In this document: positions 1-4,610 of the stretch, one piece after another | Layout of the letters: each line of letters opens with the position of its first letter | Position numbering within the stretch: position 1 is the first letter of the stretch | DNA from: Acidobacteriaceae bacterium | GTDB lineage: Bacteria > Acidobacteriota > Terriglobia > Terriglobales > Acidobacteriaceae | Assembly (NCBI GenBank): GCA_003156235.1 | Contig: PMGP01000283.1 | Coordinates: 1,734-6,972 of the forward strand | Direction of reading: 5' to 3' | DNA length: 5,239 nt | Notes under the pieces: model-generated | What the model saw: the letters and a program-made list of their open reading frames with translations, nothing else | Told to the model about the DNA's origin: nothing | Databases searched by the model: none | Position numbers and translations under genes: made by a program

Positions 1-144
1 ACGCTTACAGTGAAAGCTAAGTCCATCGATGGGACGGTGAAGGAGTTCACCGCCAAAGTCCGCATCGACACGCCGCAGGAGATCGAGTACTTCGAGCACG
101 GCGGAATTTTGCAGTATGTGCTGCGGCAGTTGGCGGGGAAGTAG
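1..144 (+). CDS. acnA: Aconitate hydratase A, C-terminal end (partial, 5' cut by window)
   Basis: The first frame is open from base 1 to the TAG at 142-144 and encodes the last 47 residues of a protein. The visible tail, including RIDTPQEIEYFEHGGIL followed by QYVLRQLAGK, matches the well-known C-terminus of bacterial/IRP-type aconitase (AcnA), where a conserved R-I-D-T stretch and a Y-x-x-H/N-G-G-I-L motif close the swivelling domain 4. The enzyme interconverts citrate and isocitrate in the TCA cycle in the cytoplasm, using a 4Fe-4S cluster. The cluster cysteines and most of the active site lie upstream of the window and cannot be checked. The family is recognised from the tail only. A methylcitrate-type aconitase of the same superfamily is the main alternative. 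No strong terminator follows the stop, so some read-through into the toxin-antitoxin module is possible. Confidence 0.85.
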   Translation, partial: TLTVKAKSIDGTVKEFTAKVRIDTPQEIEYFEHGGILQYVLRQLAGK

Positions 145-226
145 CGGAGTAGCTGCTTTCAGACAGCTCAAGTCCGCCAAAATACAGAATGGACACTAAA
201 AGTCCCTTCTGTGATAGGATATTTCT
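145..226. other. Intergenic control region between acnA and the toxin gene
   Basis: This short gap holds two inverted repeats. The first is an imperfect hairpin (CGGA 145-148, AGCTG 151-155, CAGCT 164-168, TCCG 173-176) just after the acnA stop; it has no T run and is a poor intrinsic terminator. The second is the longer palindrome at 184-212, annotated separately. A TGGACA at 190-195 resembles a -35 box and TAGGAT at 215-220 a -10 box, but the 19-base spacer is long, so the promoter is only suggested. Confidence 0.45.
184..212. promoter_or_regulatory. Near-perfect inverted repeat, candidate operator of the toxin-antitoxin genes
   Basis: Left arm ACAGAATGGAC (184-194) and right arm GTCCCTTCTGT (202-212) are complementary at 10 of 11 positions around a 7-base AT-rich centre (195-201). 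The repeat ends 14 bases before the toxin start codon and covers the only -35-like hexamer (TGGACA, 190-195). No T run follows, which argues against an intrinsic terminator. The downstream module encodes a winged-helix protein, and antitoxins of this kind commonly repress their own promoter. I therefore infer an operator for a dimeric antitoxin. An RNA hairpin in the leader is the alternative. Confidence 0.55.
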
Positions 227-553
227 GTGAGCAAGAAAATGCTCCCGGTCAAGACCCGAATGGTAGAGGTTAATCGCCTCAAGGGGAAGCGCAAGGGCGC
301 GAGTCTCAAGGAGCAGGTCTGGCTCGAAGACGAGAGGGTTTCCGAGTATAGCTTGGTATACATCAATCTGAAACGGTGCCAGGTGGATCATGGCCGGGTT
401 CTGGGATACGACAACAGCCACAGCTTTCACCACAGGCATTTCATGGGAAAGATTGAAGCTATAGAGTTCACCTCGTACCCTAATCTGTTTGACCGTTTTA
501 TCAAGGAAGTTCACGAACTCTGGAGGATTGAAGATGAAGAGGACCAAAATTAG
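227..553 (+). CDS. TumE-like (DUF6516 family) toxin of a toxin-antitoxin pair
   Basis: This encodes a 108-residue soluble protein with no signal peptide or membrane segment. The start is GTG at 227, preceded by AGGA (216-219) at a 7-base distance; in-frame ATGs at 239 and 260 are possible alternatives. The N-terminal third is strongly basic (Lys/Arg-rich to about residue 28). A beta-rich middle (SLVYINLKR, 42-50) leads to the family hallmark: GYDNSH (60-65) and HHRH (68-71) followed by G74. An acidic tail (EDEEDQN) ends the protein. This matches my memory of the DUF6516/TumE toxin family, whose members are about 100 residues long and lie directly upstream of a winged-helix antitoxin. The conserved Asp/Asn/His cluster suggests a catalytic or metal site, but I do not know the target. 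The gene overlaps the antitoxin start by 20 bases, implying coupled translation. Local GC is lower than in flanking genes. Confidence 0.72.
   Translation: MSKKMLPVKTRMVEVNRLKGKRKGASLKEQVWLEDERVSEYSLVYINLKRCQVDHGRVLGYDNSHSFHHRHFMGKIEAIEFTSYPNLFDRFIKEVHELWRIEDEEDQN
522..526 (+). promoter_or_regulatory. Ribosome binding site that fixes the antitoxin start
   Basis: GGAGG lies inside the toxin coding region, 7 bases before the ATG at 534. It argues for 534 rather than the in-frame ATG at 489, and shows that the antitoxin can be translated independently at high efficiency although the genes overlap. Confidence 0.75.
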
Positions 554-911
554 CCTTCGGGTAGGCAGTTCTGAAGAGTTTTTCAACCGCCTCCGGGAAC
601 ATGCAAAGAAGCTGGACAAGGGCGAGACTTTGCCTCCAGGGATCACCATCACCTTTGAAGATCCAATCGACTTGCTGAAGGTCATTACATCGGAACGAGT
701 GAGATTGTTGCGCCGCGTGAAGGAGCAATCACAGCAAATTTCGGCATTGGCCTCAGGATTGAAGCGGGATGTGCGGGCGGTTAGCCGGGATGTATCGCTG
801 CTGGAAAAAGCCGGATTGCTGCGCACAAGCTATCGGACGAACCCCGGACACGGTCGATTGAAGGTCGTTGAATCTGTCGCACAGGAGTACAAGTTGATTG
901 CCAGTTTGTAG
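534..911 (+). CDS. Winged-helix DNA-binding protein, TumA/HVO_A0114-type antitoxin
   Basis: This is a 125-residue protein. An in-frame ATG at 489 would add 15 residues but has no good ribosome site; the ATG at 534 has GGAGG 7 bases upstream. The N-terminal part (residues 1-50) has a beta strand plus helix with the shape common in this group (SLRVGSSEEFFNRL; later ITITFEDPIDLLKVIT), probably the toxin-contacting region. Residues about 52-112 form a winged helix-turn-helix: TSERVRLLRRV as first helix, ISALASGL as second, DVRAVSRDVSLLEKAGLL as recognition helix, then a Gly/Arg wing (NPGHGRLKVVE). This resembles the HVO_A0114-family putative DNA-binding proteins that pair with TumE toxins. I infer that it neutralises the upstream product and represses the promoter through the palindrome at 184-212. 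Toxin-first order is the reverse of classical type II modules. A plain transcription regulator is the alternative. Confidence 0.72.
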   Translation: MKRTKISLRVGSSEEFFNRLREHAKKLDKGETLPPGITITFEDPIDLLKVITSERVRLLRRVKEQSQQISALASGLKRDVRAVSRDVSLLEKAGLLRTSYRTNPGHGRLKVVESVAQEYKLIASL

Positions 912-951
912 TTTTTTCCGATTCTGCTCCGTTCTATCAACGAATCTACCT

Positions 952-993
952 CAGCAAAAACGCCACCCTCGAATGGGAGTGGCGTTTTTGCTG
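952..993. terminator. Bidirectional Rho-independent terminator between converging genes
   Basis: Two perfectly complementary 15-base arms, CAGCAAAAACGCCAC (952-966) and GTGGCGTTTTTGCTG (979-993), enclose a 12-base loop. The GC core (CGCCAC/GTGGCG) is flanked on both sides by A5/T5, so a U run follows the core hairpin whichever strand is transcribed. It sits 40 bases after the antitoxin stop and 15 bases beyond the pyruvate kinase stop, exactly where two converging transcripts should end. Confidence 0.9.
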
Positions 994-1008
994 GGCCAAT
1001 GCGGCCGG

Positions 1009-2526
1009 TTACTTTTTCTTTCTCGGCGCTTTTTCGCGGGGGGCAAAGAAGCGCACACCTTCCTGAATCTCGCCCATCACATGCAGGCGGAGGAAGTTGG
1101 TGGAGCCGGACTTGGTGCGCGTCCCGGCGACGATGGCGATGACATCGCGGGCTTTGACGTAGCCACCCTCTGCGAGCAGATTCTCGGCACACTCCACCAT
1201 GGCCTCGTTGGAGTTGATCTTGGGGCAGAGGATGGGGATGGCGCCCCACAGCAGGTTAAGGCGGTTGATAGTGACTTCGACGGGGCTGAAGGCGAAGATG
1301 GGCGCCGAAGGATGATACTTGGAGAGCTTGCGCGCGGTCGATCCCGACTCGGTGAACAGCGCAATGGCGCGCAGGTCCAGATCATCGGCGGCATGCGCCG
1401 TGGCCTCGCAGATGGTCTCGGCGATGGTGAGTTGGGCTCTGCGCTGCATACGGCGGTCGGAGAACTCCGACTCCTTGATGTTGCGCTCGGCATCGACAAC
1501 GATGCGGGCCATCATGGAGACGGCCTCCACCGGGTACTTGCCCACGGCAGATTCACCGCTGAGCATGACGGCGTCGGTGCCGTCATAAACCGCATTGGCC
1601 ACATCCGAAACCTCGGCGCGCGTGGGGCGCGGGTTCTCGATCATCGACTCCAGCATCTGCGTAGCCGTGATGACCGGCTTGCGAAACTCAGCGGCGCGGC
1701 GGATGATGTGCTTCTGGATGGCGGGAACCTGCTCCGGCGGCAGTTCAACTCCCAGGTCGCCGCGCGCCACCATAATGGCGTCGGCGGCGGTGAGGATGGC
1801 GTCCAGGTGCTCGATGGCCTGGGGTTTTTCCAGCTTGGCGATGATCCACGTCTCTCCGCCGTAAGCCGCGACGCGATTGCGCACCAGGCTCACGTCCTCC
1901 GCGGTGCGGACGAAGGAGACAGCGATGGCGTCCACGCCGTTCTTGAGCGCGAATTCAAGATCGTCGAAGTCTTTTTCGGTCAAAGAAGGTGTGCGCACCG
2001 GAATGCCGGGAAGGTTGATGCCCTTGTGCTCGCCCAACATGCCGCCGTTGACGATCTCGCAGTGGACGTCGCCGCCTGAGACTTCGTGGACGCGCAGCTC
2101 GATGAGGCCGTCGGAGAGCAAAATGCGCGAGCCTTGCTCCACGTTTTCCGCCAGGGTTTTGAAGGTGGTGCCCACCAGGGCCGCCGTGCCCGGAACCTCG
2201 CGCGGCGTAATGGTCAACTGCCCGCCGGCCTTGAGCAGCACGGACTGGTGGCCGGTCAGCGTGGAGGTGCGAATCTTCGGCCCCTGCAGGTCGCCCAGGA
2301 TGCACAACGGTTTGCGTTCCTCAAGGCTCACCTTGCGGATCATCTGGATCAGCGCCAACTTCTCCTCGTGGTTGCCGTGGGAAAAATTCAGGCGCATCAC
2401 ATCGACGCCGGCGCGCACCAGATTCCGGATCACGGGTTCGGTGTTGGAGGCTGGGCCGAGCGTGGCTACAATTTTAGCGCGGCGTGGGGAGACGGGATCG
2501 GTCAGGCTGAGTGGTGCGAACGACAT
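1009..2526 (-). CDS. pyk: Pyruvate kinase
   Basis: Cytoplasmic enzyme converting phosphoenolpyruvate and ADP to pyruvate and ATP, the last step of glycolysis. The frame is open to 2595, but the ATG at 2526 (505 residues) has GGAG 7 bases upstream and places the N-terminus 14 residues before the conserved RRAKIVATLGPAS, as usual. Visible elements: substrate residues R45, N47, S49 (RLNFSHG); D79 and K84 in GDLQGPKIR; a lid (B) domain at about 87-182; catalytic K231 and metal ligand E233 in IIAKLEKPQAI; metal ligand D257 in ARGDLGVELP; T289 and the segment ending in MLSGESAVGKYP. The C domain (about 370-485) has TESGST (392-397) at the place of the effector phosphate loop. The length is slightly above the usual 470-480, due to a short N-terminal extension and a basic tail (KAPRKKK). 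Lys at 84, where potassium-dependent forms have Glu, predicts potassium independence. It lies downstream of the BrkB gene, 134 bases apart. Confidence 0.98.
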   Translation of the reverse strand: MSFAPLSLTDPVSPRRAKIVATLGPASNTEPVIRNLVRAGVDVMRLNFSHGNHEEKLALIQMIRKVSLEERKPLCILGDLQGPKIRTSTLTGHQSVLLKAGGQLTITPREVPGTAALVGTTFKTLAENVEQGSRILLSDGLIELRVHEVSGGDVHCEIVNGGMLGEHKGINLPGIPVRTPSLTEKDFDDLEFALKNGVDAIAVSFVRTAEDVSLVRNRVAAYGGETWIIAKLEKPQAIEHLDAILTAADAIMVARGDLGVELPPEQVPAIQKHIIRRAAEFRKPVITATQMLESMIENPRPTRAEVSDVANAVYDGTDAVMLSGESAVGKYPVEAVSMMARIVVDAERNIKESEFSDRRMQRRAQLTIAETICEATAHAADDLDLRAIALFTESGSTARKLSKYHPSAPIFAFSPVEVTINRLNLLWGAIPILCPKINSNEAMVECAENLLAEGGYVKARDVIAIVAGTRTKSGSTNFLRLHVMGEIQEGVRFFAPREKAPRKKK

Positions 2527-2530
2527 GGGG

Positions 2531-2537
2531 CTTCTCC
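2531..2537 (-). promoter_or_regulatory. Ribosome binding site of pyruvate kinase
   Basis: On the minus strand GGAGAAG precedes the ATG at 2526; the GGAG core is 7 bases from the start codon. It decides the start against the upstream in-frame ATGs at 2550 and 2595, which would add 8 or 23 residues not expected in the family. Confidence 0.65.
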
Positions 2538-2624
2538 AGGGAAGGTTCATTGGGCCAAGAGGCCGGATTGGTGCGCGGCCGGCTGAATAAATCACCAGGA
2601 ATGGGCCGCAATACTGCTGACTCT

Positions 2625-2630
2625 ATTATG
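2625..2630 (-). promoter_or_regulatory. Possible -10 box of a pyruvate kinase promoter
   Basis: The minus strand reads CATAAT (5 of 6 to TATAAT) in the gap between the BrkB and pyruvate kinase genes, about 100 bases before the pyk start. No -35 hexamer lies at the usual 16-18 base distance, so the call is weak. It would give pyk its own transcript with a leader of roughly 90 bases. No terminator-like hairpin with a T run was seen in this gap. Confidence 0.3.
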
Positions 2631-2660
2631 CGGGAGAGAAGGTCAATGGCGGGTAAATGG

Positions 2661-3533
2661 TTACAGGCCGAAGCAATCCCGTTCGGAGCCAGCGGAAGCC
2701 TGTTCCTGACGTTCCCGAAAGAGAACGCCGTTCAGCTCCGCGCCCAGCAGCGCGCTGAACGACGTGATGTAGAGCCAGACCAGGGTGGCGATGCCGGCGC
2801 CAAAGGGGCCGTAGAACATCGAGTAGTTGGCAATCCGCGTGACGTACCAGCCGAAGATCAGCGTGGAGGGGAACCAGACCAGCGTGGCGGCCAGGGCTCC
2901 ATAGCCCACCAAGGCCCAGTGCTCCTTGCGTTTTGTGCCGTAGTGATAGAGAGCGCCCAGGACGCTGATGCTGGTGAGCATCGCAACAGCCCAGCGGACC
3001 ATGCGCCAGATGTACAGCACAAAGTGATGAAGCACGTGGGCGGAGTTGTCGATCATCCACAACTCGAACTGACGGCCGAAGACCAGAATCAGAGTGGCCA
3101 GCGACAGCGGAACCAGCACGATGGGCACCAGCAACAGGGCCCTGCGCCGCCGCCTCCAGAATCCCCAATCGTCGAGCGGAAGTTCGTAAGCGCGGCGGAA
3201 GCCTTCCATCAGCGAGAGCATCATGCCCAGGCCGGCAAAGACCGAGAGGCCGGCGGCGGAGAAGATCAACTGAACAGAGTTGAGCTTGCGGGTCTCCATC
3301 GCGGAACGCAGCAGGGACATGGAGTCGTCGGGTAAAAACTGCTCAAAGGCGCCGCGCACCTCGCCCATCAGCGAGGTTCCCTCCGGCGCCTGAGCCAGCA
3401 GCGCGGACAGGACAACCAGCGCAGGAAACAGCGCCAGCATACCCGAATATGCCACGGCTTTGGCCGAGTTGAGCACGTCGTGCTCAAGCGACAGCAAGAC
3501 AGCTTTACGGAGGCTGCGAATCGTCAGCGTCAT
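2661..3533 (-). CDS. YihY/BrkB-family inner-membrane protein
   Basis: This encodes a 290-residue integral membrane protein. The ATG at 3533 is chosen because it starts just before the conserved first amphipathic helix; the frame extends to a TTG at 3617, adding 28 residues rich in Arg/Pro, which looks spurious. Ribosome site is weak (GAGAG about 4 bases upstream). About six hydrophobic segments are visible: around 25-47, 87-109, 131-153, 180-200, 209-231 and 244-264. Family signatures are AVAYSGMLALFPALVVLSALL near the N-terminus (YSGMLALFPAL, 29-39) and YGPFGAGIATLVWLYITS leading to GAELN (264-268). A cluster of arginines (WRRRRRA) precedes the third segment, as positive-inside rules expect. 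The family was once mis-called ribonuclease BN; its function is unsettled, with transport or virulence (serum resistance, BrkB) suggested. The C-terminal 20 residues are polar and likely cytoplasmic. Confidence 0.92.
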   Translation of the reverse strand: MTLTIRSLRKAVLLSLEHDVLNSAKAVAYSGMLALFPALVVLSALLAQAPEGTSLMGEVRGAFEQFLPDDSMSLLRSAMETRKLNSVQLIFSAAGLSVFAGLGMMLSLMEGFRRAYELPLDDWGFWRRRRRALLLVPIVLVPLSLATLILVFGRQFELWMIDNSAHVLHHFVLYIWRMVRWAVAMLTSISVLGALYHYGTKRKEHWALVGYGALAATLVWFPSTLIFGWYVTRIANYSMFYGPFGAGIATLVWLYITSFSALLGAELNGVLFRERQEQASAGSERDCFGL

Positions 3534-3659
3534 AGGGCTCTCAGAAAAGAGTAGTGCATCAGGCCGCCTTCTGCGAAGAGAAAAAGGCAACCAATATCCT
3601 AATGGATTGGACGTCAAACAATAGTTCAGTGTTCAGGCATTGAGCGCGCGATTTGCTTA

Positions 3660-3673
3660 TTCTTCACGAAGAA
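3660..3673. repeat. Short perfect inverted repeat in the divergent region
   Basis: TTCTTC (3660-3665) and GAAGAA (3668-3673) are exact reverse complements separated by AC. The site is 66 bases before the AIM24-like start codon, a position compatible with an operator. Its short arms could occur by chance. Confidence 0.35.
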
Positions 3674-3726
3674 ATCGATTCTGACCGGGCTATTTGCAGG
3701 TCCTGGCAGTTACACTGTTTGCATAT

Positions 3727-3732
3727 AGGAGG
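3727..3732 (+). promoter_or_regulatory. Ribosome binding site of the AIM24-like gene
   Basis: A complete AGGAGG Shine-Dalgarno sequence lies 7 bases before the ATG at 3740. It rules out the in-frame upstream start at 3653, whose 29 added residues are unlike the family. Confidence 0.85.
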
Positions 3733-3739
3733 CGTCACT

Positions 3740-4507
3740 ATGCAAACCAGGATTCAGGGCACGACCATGCCCGTACTCGATGTACAGCTTGAACCGAACG
3801 AGAGCGTGTTTTCAGAAAGCGGTGAGCTTTCCTGGATGACCGCTTCAATCCAGATGACCACCCACACGCAGATGGGCGGGGGCGGGGGACTTTTTGGCGC
3901 ATTGAAGCGCGTGGCCGGGGGCGGAAGCCTGTTCATGACCGAGTACCGCGCCAGCGGTGCAACCGGCGAGGTGTCGTTTGCCACCAAGGTGCCGGGCCAC
4001 ATTGTGCCGGTCGAGGTTGCGCCCGGCAATGAGTACATGATTCACCGGCACGGGTTTCTGTGCGCCACGGACCAGGTGACCATCGGGGTGGGTTTCCAGC
4101 AGTCGCTGGGGGCGGGCATCTTTGGCGGTAACGGGTTCCTGCTGCAGAAGGTGGGTGGCCAGGGCACGGCGTGGCTGGAGCTATCCGGCGAGCTGGTGGT
4201 GAAGAACCTGGCTCCGGGCGAGGTGCTGCGGGTGCATCCGGGCCACGTGGGCGCCTTCCAGGTGTCGGTGGGGTTCCAAATCACCACGGTGCCAGGGATC
4301 AAGAACATGATCTTCGGCGGGGATGGCCTGTTTCTGGCTGTGCTGCAAGGGCCGGGAACGGTTTGGCTGCAGACGCTGCCGATTTCGCGGCTGGCGCAGC
4401 AGATTGCCGAGTACCTGCCGCGGACCGAGAATCGGCAGGTGGGACCGGCCGCGGGCGGCGCGCTGATTGGCGGGATTGTGGGGTCGATTCTGGGCGGGGA
4501 TAGGTAG
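3740..4507 (+). CDS. AIM24 / TIGR00266 family protein
   Basis: This encodes a 255-residue protein of the widespread AIM24 (TIGR00266) family, whose mitochondrial relative affects inner-membrane organisation; the bacterial role is not established. The sequence is a chain of short beta-like repeats without a signal peptide. Family marks are ESGELSWMT (26-34), the glycine-rich turn plus GALKRVAGGGSLF (about 46-65), the Y-R-A motif after it, PGHIVPVEV, a FLCATDQVTIGVGFQ strand, and a repeated half with GDGLFLAVLQGPGTVWLQTLP near the end. The last 22 residues (234-255) form a glycine-zipper-like hydrophobic tail (GGALIGGIVGSILGG) that could insert in or contact the membrane. Start is fixed by AGGAGG. 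The permease gene follows after 103 bases on the same strand, possibly with its own promoter. Confidence 0.9.
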   Translation: MQTRIQGTTMPVLDVQLEPNESVFSESGELSWMTASIQMTTHTQMGGGGGLFGALKRVAGGGSLFMTEYRASGATGEVSFATKVPGHIVPVEVAPGNEYMIHRHGFLCATDQVTIGVGFQQSLGAGIFGGNGFLLQKVGGQGTAWLELSGELVVKNLAPGEVLRVHPGHVGAFQVSVGFQITTVPGIKNMIFGGDGLFLAVLQGPGTVWLQTLPISRLAQQIAEYLPRTENRQVGPAAGGALIGGIVGSILGGDR

Positions 4508-4610
4508 GGCGACACCGGACCATGAACTTACTGGCCGGAAGCCTGATGGCCACCGAATTCGCCCAACACATTGCTGGCGTCGTATACTCCGGCTTACAGG
4601 AATTCTGCGC
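4508..4610 (+). other. Intergenic gap before the permease gene
   Basis: The gap holds a weak hairpin (TGGCC 4532-4536, GGCCA 4548-4552) without a T run, so termination after the AIM24-like gene is not clear. The only promoter-like element is the -10-like box at 4583-4588, annotated separately. Confidence 0.4.
4583..4588 (+). promoter_or_regulatory. Possible -10 box of the AI-2E-family gene
   Basis: TATACT matches the TATAAT consensus at 5 of 6 positions. It would start a transcript close to 4595, leaving a very short leader that still includes the AGGA ribosome site (4598-4601). No good -35 hexamer is present 16-18 bases upstream, so this is tentative. Confidence 0.35.

Larger units (their letters stand above)
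3534..3739. other. Divergent intergenic region between the BrkB and AIM24-like genes
   Basis: Both flanking genes are transcribed away from this 206-base gap, so it should hold two promoters. It contains a 7-base-period direct repeat (GTTCAG at 3624-3629 and 3631-3636) and a perfect 6-bp inverted repeat with a 2-base centre at 3660-3673. On the minus strand TTGACG and GATATT occur, but with a 13-base spacer that is too short, so no sigma-70 promoter can be placed confidently. No coding sequence is apparent. Confidence 0.5.

Noticed and set aside
145..176. Hairpin after the acnA stop as a Rho-independent terminator
   Set aside because: The stem is short and interrupted, and no T run follows.
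489..533. Longer antitoxin form from the ATG at 489
   Set aside because: No ribosome site precedes it, and GGAGG sits at the ideal distance before the ATG at 534.
47..826. Minus-strand 259-codon open frame across the acnA tail and the toxin-antitoxin genes
   Set aside because: It is antisense to three well-supported coding regions, its product is compositionally odd with no recognisable domain, and no ribosome site was seen.
898..2079. Plus-strand 393-codon open frame opposite pyruvate kinase
   Set aside because: It is the antisense shadow of a high-GC gene; the translation is rich in Gly/Asp/His/Arg without family features, and it runs through the terminator hairpin at 952-993.
2511..3335. 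Plus-strand 274-codon open frame opposite the BrkB-family gene
   Set aside because: The opposite strand encodes a clear membrane protein; this frame gives a Gln/His/Arg-rich low-complexity product typical of an antisense shadow.
3534..3617. N-terminal extension of the BrkB-family protein from a TTG at 3617
   Set aside because: The 28 extra residues are Arg/Pro-rich and not expected in the family; the ATG at 3533 starts at the usual place.
4532..4552. TGGCC/GGCCA hairpin as terminator of the AIM24-like gene
   Set aside because: Only 5 base pairs with an 11-base loop and no T run; expected often by chance in this GC-rich DNA.
4555..4605. Two GAATTC hexamers at 4555-4560 and 4600-4605 as a repeat
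   Set aside because: Simple six-base palindromes with unrelated flanks; no sign of a functional repeat.
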